From assembly GCF_003957255.1 (NCBI RefSeq), contig NZ_QDIE01000001.1:62001-126000 (forward strand): a stretch of DNA of 64,000 nucleotides, read 5' to 3'. The position numbers were made by a program, and so were the translations under genes. Below, in pieces: positions 7,145 to 15,374 of this stretch. The notes beneath the pieces are model-generated. The model had not been told where the DNA came from. It saw only the letters and a list, made by a program, of their open reading frames with translations, and made no database searches. The DNA is from Actinotignum sanguinis. GTDB taxonomy: Bacteria > Actinomycetota > Actinomycetes > Actinomycetales > Actinomycetaceae. Positions within the stretch are counted from its first letter, which is position 1; each line of letters begins with the position of its first letter.

Positions 7145-8947
7145 TTAGCGGTGCGCGCGATTGACAGCCGAGATAATCGCCTTGAGGCCGGCGCGTGTCG
7201 TGGAGGTGTGAATGCCGCAGCCCCACAGCACCTGATCATCGATCTCGCATTCCACATACGCGGCAGCCGAAGCATCCGTACCTTCGCTCAGGGTGTGTTC
7301 GGCGTAGTCGAGCACCCGGATATATTCGCCCAGCTGTTCCATCGCTGTCACGAAAGCGTGGATGGGCCCGTTGCCGCTGCCGTGCAGGCTATGTTGCACA
7401 CCGTCCGCCTGAGTTTCAACGACGGCGCTAATATCGGTTACCCCGCCGCTATGGTTCGTGAATTCCAGCGCGCGCAAGCGGTAACGCCCCCACGGAGTGC
7501 TGGCCTTCCCCGGTGCCCCGTGCGCGCCCGCCGGCCCCTGCTCTCCGTAGCCCTGGGAGAGCGGGAGGTATTCGTCTACGAAAATATCCCAGAGGGTATC
7601 CGCACTGACTTCTTCTCCGGTGCGTTCTGTCCAGGTCTGCACGATGCGGGACAGCTCGATTTGCATACGCCGCGGCAGATCCAGGTTTCGGGTGGTTTGC
7701 ATAAGATAGGCCACCCCGCCCTTGCCGGATTGGGAGTTGACCCGCACGATGGCATCGTAGGTGCGCCCCACATCTTTCGGGTCAATGGGTAGATAGGGCA
7801 GCGCCCAGGGAACTTGCCGCTCATCTCCCCCGGCCGCGGCCAGATCGGCCGCCCGGCGCTGCATGCCTTTCTTGATGGCATCCTGGTGGGAGCCGGAGAA
7901 GGACGTGTAGACGAGCGAGCCAGCGTAGGGCACCCGCGGCCCCACCTCAATCCCGGTGCATTCTTCGCACACATCCACGATGGCATCAATATCGGAAAGG
8001 TCCAGTTCCGGGTCAATTCCCTGCGAATAGAGATTCATAGCAACCGTAATGAGATCAACATTTCCGGTGCGCTCCCCCTGCCCGAAAAGGCAGCCTTCTA
8101 CCCGGTCGATCCCGGCGAGCATGGCCAACTCAGTGGTGGCGACCCCGGTACCACGGTCATTGTGGTTATGCGCGGAAAGCGCCACGTATTCACGTTTGGG
8201 GATATGGCGGGAGAAGTACTCGATTTGATCCGCGTATACGTTTGGGGTGGCGCGTTCTACCGTGGTGGGCAGGTTAATAATAATTTCGCGTTCGGCATCC
8301 GGTTGCCACACCTCCATGACGGAGGAACAGACCTCGAGGGCATAATCAATTTCGGTATCCACGAAGATTTCCGGGGAGTACTCGAAACCGAAAATGAGAT
8401 CATCCGGCAAGACTTTCTCGGCGTAGGCCACGATTTCCCGAGTTCCGGCCATGGCTAGTTCGCGGATAGCCTCCTTCGAGGAACCAAAAACCACATCGCG
8501 GAACACCGGCGAGGTCGCGTTATACAGATGCACGGTGGCGCGCGGGAATCCAGCCAGCGCATCGATAGTGCGGTGGATGAGTTCGGGGCGCGACTGGGTG
8601 AGGACCGAGACGGTCACATCTTCGGGTACCGCGCCGTCTTCCGCCAGGGAGCGCACGAAATCCCAATCGGTTTGGGAGGCAGCCGGGAAACCAATCTCGA
8701 TTTCCTTCACACCGATCTTGACGAGCAGATCAAAAATCCGCCGCTTGCGGATCATATCCATCGGTTCGATAAGGGCCTGGTTGCCGTCCCGTAGATCGGT
8801 GGAGAGCCAGCGCGGCGCCTTGGTGATGCGGTTATTGGGCCAGGTGCGATCCGGCAGCGCAATCGGATTGGTGTCGAGGAAGGGCCGGTACTTGTAGAAC
8901 GGCATTCCCGAGGGGCGCTGACGGTGCGTGTATCCGGAAGTTTTCAT
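7145..8947 (-). CDS. leuA: 2-isopropylmalate synthase
   Basis: A 600-residue LeuA, the committed step of leucine synthesis (2-ketoisovalerate plus acetyl-CoA). It is the long actinobacterial form. The HMGL-like TIM barrel has the metal/catalytic motifs WLSTDLRDGNQALIEPMD, HLYNATSP, LSAHNHNDRGTG and GQGERTGNVDL. The C-terminal regulatory domain ends GCGIHTSTTRAGLKAIISAVNR and carries the leucine feedback site. It starts at ATG 8947 with AAGGTG 8 nt upstream. A leucine-rich leader ORF and hairpin lie immediately upstream (9005-9070). It is the only leu gene in the window. Confidence 0.97.
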   Translation of the reverse strand: MKTSGYTHRQRPSGMPFYKYRPFLDTNPIALPDRTWPNNRITKAPRWLSTDLRDGNQALIEPMDMIRKRRIFDLLVKIGVKEIEIGFPAASQTDWDFVRSLAEDGAVPEDVTVSVLTQSRPELIHRTIDALAGFPRATVHLYNATSPVFRDVVFGSSKEAIRELAMAGTREIVAYAEKVLPDDLIFGFEYSPEIFVDTEIDYALEVCSSVMEVWQPDAEREIIINLPTTVERATPNVYADQIEYFSRHIPKREYVALSAHNHNDRGTGVATTELAMLAGIDRVEGCLFGQGERTGNVDLITVAMNLYSQGIDPELDLSDIDAIVDVCEECTGIEVGPRVPYAGSLVYTSFSGSHQDAIKKGMQRRAADLAAAGGDERQVPWALPYLPIDPKDVGRTYDAIVRVNSQSGKGGVAYLMQTTRNLDLPRRMQIELSRIVQTWTERTGEEVSADTLWDIFVDEYLPLSQGYGEQGPAGAHGAPGKASTPWGRYRLRALEFTNHSGGVTDISAVVETQADGVQHSLHGSGNGPIHAFVTAMEQLGEYIRVLDYAEHTLSEGTDASAAAYVECEIDDQVLWGCGIHTSTTRAGLKAIISAVNRAHR

Positions 8948-9004
8948 GGGGTGGTCACCTTATATTCTCTGTGTGGCGGTCAAATTTAAGAACGACGGCG
9001 CAGC

Positions 9005-9070
9005 TTAACCCGCCGCGAGAAGCCGAATAAGCTCGCGGCGGCTCATAAGGAGAAGGCGAGAGGAACCCAT
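9005..9070 (-). CDS. leuL: leuA leader peptide
   Basis: A 21-codon ORF (ATG 9070 to TAA 9005) ends 57 nt before leuA. It encodes six leucines, including a run of three (residues 6-8) and a pair (17-18), plus one isoleucine. Four of the six Leu codons are CTT. Its second half overlaps a 10-bp hairpin. Leucine-rich leaders controlling leuA by ribosome-mediated attenuation are established in Actinobacteria, so starvation for charged Leu-tRNA would stall the ribosome here. Its SD is weak. Confidence 0.75.
   Translation of the reverse strand: MGSSRLLLMSRRELIRLLAAG
9010..9041 (-). promoter_or_regulatory. Attenuator hairpin of leuA
   Basis: A perfect 10-bp GC stem pairs 9010-9019 with 9032-9041 around a 12-nt loop. 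The stem and loop lie within codons 10-21 of the leader peptide, so ribosome position would decide whether it forms. The tandem Leu codons 17-18 lie at the start of its 3' arm (9017-9022). Confidence 0.7.
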
Positions 9071-9218
9071 ACGGATAACTCTAGCCCCTCAGCTAGCTGA
9101 ATATGCACAGACTTGTCCGAGATGTGAGACATAACGCCCGGGATATGGACGATTACGAAGGGCGACGGCACGGTGGGCTGGTGGTACCCGGCCGGGCCGC
9201 GTTAGTTCGGGGCGGCGG

Positions 9219-10832
9219 TTAGAGCACTGCCGGAAAGGCGTTCCAGTATCCCAGGCTCATGAGCAGGACCGCCTGGGCACAGAGGGTGAGGAGGGTCGTC
9301 ACTCGCGCGATGCGCCCCATGCTCGGCCGCGCACTCCAGCTGCGGAAAACGGCCCGCACGTGCATCCACGCCGCGCCCAGAGCCGCTAGGTGCACAAGGG
9401 CAAACCCGCCCTGAACGATGAGAAGATTATGTGAGTAGGTGAGCGCGATATGGGCAACGGCCACCAGGTAGACGAGGAATACCGCCCAGGCGCCCACCAC
9501 GGAAAGCGAAGCGAGATTGAGGGCTGCGCCCGATCTGGAAAAATTCGAGAGTCGATGCCCGCGCACCGGAATCCAGCACACCGCCACCAGCACGATACTG
9601 AGCCCGAGGAGGGCCACGCCGCCCAGCGCGATATAGAGCGCTGTTTGGGCGGTGAACCACCCGCCGGCCGTCAGAGTGGGGGCTACGAATGCCTGCCGGG
9701 GTTGGTCACCAGCCACCCGCGGCTGCGCCGTCGCCGTAAAGGGTAAACCGTTAACCCAATCCGCGGTATCTTGCATGGCCGCCCGGGACAGCTGCCGGCG
9801 GTTGATCTGGAGGCCGTGGTCCGCGTCTTTGTAGTAGCGCACCGTGAGCGCGCTGTTTCCGGCCTCTTCCAGGTAGTTGCTCATCATCTGCGGGCCCTGG
9901 ATCGTCGGCATGGAATTATCTGCCGTGCCGTAGAGCATAAGAACCGGCATGGTCATCTGCTTCTCATACGGCGCCGCATCAAAATCAATATAGCGGAAGG
10001 TGTCGGGGCCGAAATCCTGGCCGATAAGTTTTGGAATGGCGGCGCGCAGGCGTTCCGGTGCGTGAATCTCCCGCAGGTAGGCGTCGGCCGCGTAGGCCCC
10101 CTGCTGGCGGATCGGGAGCACCGGGGCGCTGATAAGAGCCACGTAATTCACCGCCCGCGCGCTGGTGGCCACAATGGGCGCAACGAAGCAGCCTTCGGAT
10201 ACCGCGTACAGGCCCGAGTGGCGCGCATCAACGTCCTCCCAGGAGAGCATCTCGCGGTAGACGTCCTCGAAATCCGCGGCGAGCTGGAGATAGTCACGAT
10301 GCGTCGTCGTATAGTTCGCTACCCGTTTTTCCGGAACCACCGTAATAATCCCGGTAGAAGCAATAGCTTCGGTTTCCCGCCCGAAATCACGCGCGGAAGA
10401 AGTGCCGGTACCGTGAATAAAAAGCATGCCTGGCACCACCGGGCCCGCGCCTACCGGGCGTTTAACAACAGCAGGAATGAGGGTGCCATCCCGCAAGGTG
10501 ATGGTGACCGTGCTACTCGCCACCTCGTACGTTCCCAGCCGCGCGGTGGGAACCCCGGTGGAAATTGTGGTATCCGCGGTTTGCGGGGCGATCGCCGCGG
10601 TCATGGGTTGCGGATTCCAGCCCGGGCCGAAAGCGCTCCCGATCAGCCCGGCGGCGAGCACCACTATCAGCCAGGTAACGAAACGTTTATGGGTGGGAAG
10701 CCAGCGCCGCCAGCCCCGGAGCGCGCTGTGTTCCGGGCCTGCGGCGCTTTCCATTCCGCTGGCTGGCACCAGGGTGCGCCCCGCCGGCGGATTCTCGGTG
10801 GGCGGGGTATCGGGATGATCGGTGAGACGCAC
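9219..10832 (-). CDS. Membrane-anchored alpha/beta hydrolase with C-terminal membrane domain
   Basis: A 537-residue protein. A cytoplasmic N-terminus precedes a signal-anchor at about 51-68. An external alpha/beta hydrolase domain spans about 100-365, and several membrane helices fill about 395-537. The triad can be read: nucleophile Ser212 in YAVSEGC, Asp305 in GTADNSMP and His339 in DADHG, with an HGTG oxyanion loop at 140-143. The nucleophile elbow is Ala-x-Ser-x-Gly instead of Gly-x-Ser-x-Gly. The domain resembles dienelactone-hydrolase or acyl-peptidase-like esterases, but the substrate is unknown. The GTG start has no clear SD; it lies 4 nt after the era stop, so coupling to era is likely. 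Confidence 0.8.
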   Translation of the reverse strand: MRLTDHPDTPPTENPPAGRTLVPASGMESAAGPEHSALRGWRRWLPTHKRFVTWLIVVLAAGLIGSAFGPGWNPQPMTAAIAPQTADTTISTGVPTARLGTYEVASSTVTITLRDGTLIPAVVKRPVGAGPVVPGMLFIHGTGTSSARDFGRETEAIASTGIITVVPEKRVANYTTTHRDYLQLAADFEDVYREMLSWEDVDARHSGLYAVSEGCFVAPIVATSARAVNYVALISAPVLPIRQQGAYAADAYLREIHAPERLRAAIPKLIGQDFGPDTFRYIDFDAAPYEKQMTMPVLMLYGTADNSMPTIQGPQMMSNYLEEAGNSALTVRYYKDADHGLQINRRQLSRAAMQDTADWVNGLPFTATAQPRVAGDQPRQAFVAPTLTAGGWFTAQTALYIALGGVALLGLSIVLVAVCWIPVRGHRLSNFSRSGAALNLASLSVVGAWAVFLVYLVAVAHIALTYSHNLLIVQGGFALVHLAALGAAWMHVRAVFRSWSARPSMGRIARVTTLLTLCAQAVLLMSLGYWNAFPAVL

Positions 10833-10835
10833 GTA

Positions 10836-11744
10836 TCAGAACCCGAGTCGATCCAGCATTTTCGGGTCACGTTGCCAGTCTTTGGAAACTTTCACGTGCA
10901 AATCAAGATAGACCGGCGTACCGAGCAGCGCCTTAATGGCTTTGCGGGCATCGCGCCCAATCTGGCGCAGGCGCGCACCCCCGCGCCCGATAACAATCCC
11001 CTTTTGGGAATCGCGCTCCACGTGCAAAGAGGCATGCACCCGCACCAGCGGGCCACCGTTCGGTGCGGTATCCTCAATAATTTCATCGATGGTGACGGCG
11101 AGAGAATGCGGAAGTTCCTCGCGCATTTTCTCCAGGCCCGCTTCGCGGATAAGCTCCGCGATGAGGGTTTCTTCCGTTTCATCGGTAATCGCATCCAGCG
11201 GATAGAGCGGCGGGGAAACGGGGAGCTGTTTAATAATCTGCTCGGTGAGTACCTCCACCTGATCCAGCGTGGCGGCACTCACCGGGACGATCTCCACAAA
11301 ATCATGGAAAGCTGCCACGGCCGCGATCTTCTCCGCAAGGGCTTCGCGGCTCACCAGATCGGTTTTAGTAATCGCGGCGATCATGGGTACTTTCGCGCGC
11401 ACCGCCAAATCGAGGAGGTACTTATCGCCCGGCCCGAGTTTTTCATTAGCGGGTAGGCACATCACGATGGTGTCCACATCAGCGATGGAATCGCGCACCA
11501 TATCACCCAGGCGTTCGCCCAGCAGGGTGCGGGGGCGGTGCATCCCGGGGGTATCGACCAGGATCACCTGACCGGCATCCCGAGTCACAATGGCGCGAAT
11601 AATACGCCGGGTGGTTTCCGGGCGGGCGCTGGTAATCGCGACCTTCTTGCCCACCATCGCATTGGTGAGGGTTGATTTCCCGGCGTTCGGGCGGCCCACC
11701 ACCGAGGCGAACCCGGCCCGAAATTCCGTGTTTTCCACCGTCAT
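10836..11744 (-). CDS. era: Ribosome assembly GTPase Era
   Basis: A 302-residue GTPase needed for 16S rRNA 3'-end maturation and 30S assembly. G motifs are GRPNAGKST (P-loop), TTRRIIRAI (G2 region), DTPGMH (G3) and TKTD (G4). The C-terminal KH domain has GIVIGRGGARLRQIGRDARKAI, the RNA-binding GxxG loop. It lies 6 nt after the CNNM gene and downstream of ybeY and phoH, a functional neighbourhood for rRNA maturation. Confidence 0.97.
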   Translation of the reverse strand: MTVENTEFRAGFASVVGRPNAGKSTLTNAMVGKKVAITSARPETTRRIIRAIVTRDAGQVILVDTPGMHRPRTLLGERLGDMVRDSIADVDTIVMCLPANEKLGPGDKYLLDLAVRAKVPMIAAITKTDLVSREALAEKIAAVAAFHDFVEIVPVSAATLDQVEVLTEQIIKQLPVSPPLYPLDAITDETEETLIAELIREAGLEKMREELPHSLAVTIDEIIEDTAPNGGPLVRVHASLHVERDSQKGIVIGRGGARLRQIGRDARKAIKALLGTPVYLDLHVKVSKDWQRDPKMLDRLGF

Positions 11745-11750
11745 CGTCTT

Positions 11751-13031
11751 CTAGTCCTCACCCTCATCGTCGGTTTCTTCGCGCGCAACGATAATAGTCG
11801 ATAACCGGCGCCGGCGCCCTTCGAAGCGGTCGGCCACCATATGAATTCCGGCCACGGTGGTTTCGGCTCCGCGAATGGGAACCCGCCCGATGCTCTTGGC
11901 GAAAAGCCCACCGGCGGTATCAACGTCGTCGTCCTCCAATTCGATTCCGAAGAGGTCACCTAGATCATCAATGGGCATACGCGCCGGGATACGGAAACTG
12001 CCCGCCTCGAGTTCTTCCACGGCCGGGAGGGCCCGGTCGTGTTCATCGGAGATTTCTCCCACGAGTTCTTCCACAAGATCCTCGATGGTGACCAGTCCGG
12101 CGATACCGCCGTATTCATCCACGACGAGGGCAATATGAACCTGGTCGGCCTGCATTTCTCGCATGAGCGTATCGATGATTTTAGTTTCCGGAACGAACAC
12201 CGGTTCGCGCACCAGATCGGCCACCCGTAGCTCATCGTGCTGGTGGCGCCGGTGCACCCGCCGGATCACGTCCTTGAGGTAGAGCACCCCGATAACATCA
12301 TCAATGGATTCGCGGTACACGGGCACCCGCGAGAATCCGGAGCGGGTGAACAAGGAGATGGCACGGTCAAGGGTTTCATCCGCCTCCACCGCGATCATAT
12401 CGGTACGCGGGACCATGACTTCGCGCACCAGGGTGTTCCCCATATCGAAAAGTGATTGCAGGATATCGCGTTCGGCATCATCCAAGGCCTCGGATTCGGC
12501 CACCCGTTCCACCATAACCGCGAGCTGGTCTTCTTGGCGTTGTTCGGCTTCTTCGGGTGAGAATTCGCGTTCCCGGATGAGTAGCGAAAGCAACCAGGTG
12601 AGCGGGGAAAGCCACCAGGTGGCTTTGCGCAGCACTCGCTGGTGGCGTTCCACCCCAAAACTCAGGGGGTTGAAGAAGGCGAACGCGAGGAGAACCAGCA
12701 CCGTCACGCCGAAGAAAATGGGGAAGATCTGCCACCAGGCAGCTACATCCGTTCCCAGGGCGAAAGTGAAGCAGATTCCGTAGCTGGCCATGAGGAGGGC
12801 CCGCACCACCGCGATGCCCATGGAGGCGGCCGGGCGGCGAGCCATAATGGCCACCACGCGTGCCGAACCGCGTTCCTTATGCGCGTACATTTCCGCGGCT
12901 TCGGTGCGGGTCATCCGCCCGAGGGCGGCACCCACCACGGTGCACCACAGGGAGAGCAGCAGGCACAGACCAGCCGCAATATAAAACGGAGCGGAGGGCA
13001 GCGTTCCCGCTGCCACAGGTAAGTGATCCAT
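11751..13031 (-). CDS. CNNM/CorC-HlyC family membrane protein
   Basis: A 426-residue protein with an N-terminal DUF21/CNNM membrane domain of 3-4 helices (up to about residue 150). Two CBS repeats follow (EVMVPRTDMIAVEADETLDRAI; PVFVPETKIIDTLMREMQADQVHIALVVDEYGGIAGLVTIEDLVEELVGEI), then a C-terminal CorC/HlyC transporter-associated domain. Family members are implicated in Mg2+/Co2+ efflux or its regulation. The position between ybeY and era is conserved in Actinobacteria. The spacing between SD and ATG 13031 is poor, so the start is less certain. Confidence 0.92.
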   Translation of the reverse strand: MDHLPVAAGTLPSAPFYIAAGLCLLLSLWCTVVGAALGRMTRTEAAEMYAHKERGSARVVAIMARRPAASMGIAVVRALLMASYGICFTFALGTDVAAWWQIFPIFFGVTVLVLLAFAFFNPLSFGVERHQRVLRKATWWLSPLTWLLSLLIREREFSPEEAEQRQEDQLAVMVERVAESEALDDAERDILQSLFDMGNTLVREVMVPRTDMIAVEADETLDRAISLFTRSGFSRVPVYRESIDDVIGVLYLKDVIRRVHRRHQHDELRVADLVREPVFVPETKIIDTLMREMQADQVHIALVVDEYGGIAGLVTIEDLVEELVGEISDEHDRALPAVEELEAGSFRIPARMPIDDLGDLFGIELEDDDVDTAGGLFAKSIGRVPIRGAETTVAGIHMVADRFEGRRRRLSTIIVAREETDDEGED

Positions 13032-13037
13032 CCTTTC

Positions 13038-13523
13038 TTACACCTCCGTGGGGCGCGGATCGCCTCCCCCGCGTTCGGAGAGGAACACGAGGAGGAGTTG
13101 GCGTTGCAAAGCAAACATGGTGTCTTTTTCTTCCGGGGTTGCGTGATCGTAGCCGAGCAGATGCAGAATCCCGTGGGTGACGAGGAGGAGAATCTCCTCC
13201 GCGGTGGAGTGCCCCATGGCGTGGGCCTGGCGGCTGGCGACCTGCGGGCATACAGCGATATCACCGAGCATTCCCGGGCGCGGTTCTTCACCCGGTGGTG
13301 CCGGGCGCACCTCATCCATGGGGAAGGACATGACATCCGTGGGGCCTTCCAGATCCATCCACGTCACGTGGAGATCCGCCATGGCATCCTCGTCGAGGAG
13401 CACGATAGATAGCTCCGCCATGGGATGCACCCGCATCTTATCGAGAACATACGTGGCCAGCTCCGAGATCTCTTCCAGATCCGCAGCCGGACTAAAACTC
13501 GATTCGTCATTTACTTCAATCAT
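13038..13523 (-). CDS. ybeY: Endoribonuclease YbeY (rRNA maturation factor)
   Basis: A 161-residue zinc metalloprotein. The metal-binding motif HGILHLLGYDH supplies His117, His121 and His127, and MSFPMDE precedes it as in the family. YbeY processes the 16S rRNA 3' end and takes part in ribosome quality control. It lies between phoH and the CNNM gene. Confidence 0.97.
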   Translation of the reverse strand: MIEVNDESSFSPAADLEEISELATYVLDKMRVHPMAELSIVLLDEDAMADLHVTWMDLEGPTDVMSFPMDEVRPAPPGEEPRPGMLGDIAVCPQVASRQAHAMGHSTAEEILLLVTHGILHLLGYDHATPEEKDTMFALQRQLLLVFLSERGGGDPRPTEV

Positions 13524-13610
13524 GTGGTCTTTCCTGACAACTGTTCCCTAGCTTTCCCCGAAACAGCTCTACCGCTATTCACGCCGTGACACTACCGCTA
13601 CCGCCCCGCG

Positions 13611-14582
13611 CTAACGCTGCCGGGAATCCCAGCGGGCATAGGCGTCGATGATTTCGGCAACCAAGCGGTGGCGCACCACGTCCGCCGAACTCAGCTCCGA
13701 GAAATGAATCCCCGGAACATCACGCAGAATCCGACGCACCACCTGCAATCCGGAAACTTTATTCGCACCGAGATCAACCTGGGTGATATCGCCTGTCACC
13801 ACCATTTTAGAGTTGAAGCCGAGCCGGGTGAGAAACATCTTCATTTGTTCGGGTGTGGTGTTCTGCGCCTCGTCCAAAATCACGAAAGCATCATTGAGGG
13901 TGCGTCCGCGCATATAGGCCAGCGGCGCGACCTCAATGGTGCCGGCGGCCATGAGTTTCGGAATGGAATCGGCATCGAGCATGTCATACATGGCATCGTA
14001 TAGCGGGCGCAGATACGGATCGATTTTATCGGTGAGGGAACCGGGCAAAAATCCCAGGGATTCCCCGGCCTCCACCGCCGGGCGCGTCAGAATAATACGT
14101 TTGACCTGCCCATCATTGAGTGCCACCACCGCTTTGGCCATGGCGAGATAGGTTTTCCCGGTGCCGGCCGGACCGATCCCGAAAGTAATATCGTGGGTGT
14201 CGATTGCGTCCACGTACGCCTTCTGGCCCAGGCTTTTCGGGCGGATAGTTTTACCGCGCTTGGATAAAATATCGGTGTGCAGCAGCGTGGTGGGATGCGC
14301 CACGCCAGCGCGCGCAATATCAACGGCGCGGGCCACTGCGTCACGGGTGAGGATTTCACCTTCGGCAACGACGTCAATTAATTCCCCGAGAAGCGATTCG
14401 GCAAAATCAAGCTCGGCCGCCGCGCCGGTCAGGGTGATCCGGTGGCCAAGCACGTGAATAGTGGTGGGGGCGAGCCGTTCTTCCAAGGTCCGCAGGACGT
14501 CATCACGATGCCCGAGCAGCTGAATCATGGAAACTCGGTCCGGCACAACAATGGTGCGCTGGCTGTGTTCTGTATGCGTCAT
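13611..14582 (-). CDS. PhoH-family ATPase
   Basis: A 323-residue PhoH-like protein. An N-terminal KH-like segment precedes the ATPase core with Walker A GPAGTGKT at 137-144, TRPAVEAGESLGFLPG, and Walker B FVILDEAQNTTPEQM. The function is thought to involve RNA metabolism, supported here by its ybeY and era neighbours. It starts 7 nt after the rsmE stop. Confidence 0.95.
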   Translation of the reverse strand: MTHTEHSQRTIVVPDRVSMIQLLGHRDDVLRTLEERLAPTTIHVLGHRITLTGAAAELDFAESLLGELIDVVAEGEILTRDAVARAVDIARAGVAHPTTLLHTDILSKRGKTIRPKSLGQKAYVDAIDTHDITFGIGPAGTGKTYLAMAKAVVALNDGQVKRIILTRPAVEAGESLGFLPGSLTDKIDPYLRPLYDAMYDMLDADSIPKLMAAGTIEVAPLAYMRGRTLNDAFVILDEAQNTTPEQMKMFLTRLGFNSKMVVTGDITQVDLGANKVSGLQVVRRILRDVPGIHFSELSSADVVRHRLVAEIIDAYARWDSRQR

Positions 14583-14588
14583 TACGTC

Positions 14589-15374
14589 CTATAGTAGCGC
14601 GCCCAGCGCCCGCACGGTGGCGATACTTGCCAGTGCGTAGGCCCCGGCGGAGGCGCTGCGCAGCACATGCGCCCCCAGGAGCACCGGGATAGCGCCCGCC
14701 GCCCGCAATGCCTCCATCTCCTCCGGCGCAATCCCGCCTTCCGGGCCGATAATCACGGCCACGGGCCCGGCCACGTGCGCGAGGCTCACCGTTCCGCGGC
14801 TCACCGCCTCCGCCAGGGTCACCTCGGCTTCCTCATGGCAGATGAACACTGTGCTCCCGGCGAGGGCCCGGGGCAGCTGCGCCGTCGTACTTAACGAACG
14901 AATACGCGGAATATAGCTGCGCCGCGATTGTTTCGCCGCGGCGCGTGCGGTGGCCTGCCAGCGAGCCCGGCCTTTTTCTTCCTTGTTTTTCCACGACGCA
15001 ACGCAACGGGCCGCTTCCCACGGGACGATATCCCACACCCCGTATTCGGTGCAGGTTTCCACCGCCTGTTCATCGCGGCCACCCTTGGCGAGGGCCTGCA
15101 CCAGGGTGATGGGCCCGGCCGGTTTCGGCTCCGCGGTCACCTCCTCGATACGGGCGCGCACCTCATTTTTGGCGACGACGCTCACCGCGCACCGGGCACG
15201 GCGGCCTTCCCCATCGGAAAGCAGAACCTCCTCCCCTACCCGGATCCGCATGACGTTGGCGTGGCGAGCTTCCTCACCAGTGAGACTGAGCTCCTGACCT
15301 ACCCGGAGGGATGCTCCGGCTCCGCCCCCGGGCCGGGTGGCGGGGAAGTCAGCGAAGAAAAGCGGGAGCGTCAC
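14589..15374 (-). CDS. rsmE: 16S rRNA m3U1498 methyltransferase
   Basis: A 261-residue SPOUT methyltransferase. Family motifs include an N-terminal PUA-like domain, LVQALAKGGRDEQAVETCTEYGVWDIVPWEAARC, and the SAM-knot signature IIGPEGGIAPEEMEALRAAG followed by LGAHVLRSASAGAYAL. It methylates U1498 of the 30S subunit. Its GTG overlaps the dnaJ stop as GTGA, so it is coupled to the chaperone genes. Confidence 0.95.
   Translation of the reverse strand: MTLPLFFADFPATRPGGGAGASLRVGQELSLTGEEARHANVMRIRVGEEVLLSDGEGRRARCAVSVVAKNEVRARIEEVTAEPKPAGPITLVQALAKGGRDEQAVETCTEYGVWDIVPWEAARCVASWKNKEEKGRARWQATARAAAKQSRRSYIPRIRSLSTTAQLPRALAGSTVFICHEEAEVTLAEAVSRGTVSLAHVAGPVAVIIGPEGGIAPEEMEALRAAGAIPVLLGAHVLRSASAGAYALASIATVRALGALL

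Noticed and set aside
9771-11456. 561-codon + strand frame opposite era and the hydrolase
   Set aside because: Arg/His/Gly-rich antisense shadow with no SD or family motif; era and the hydrolase on the other strand are well supported.
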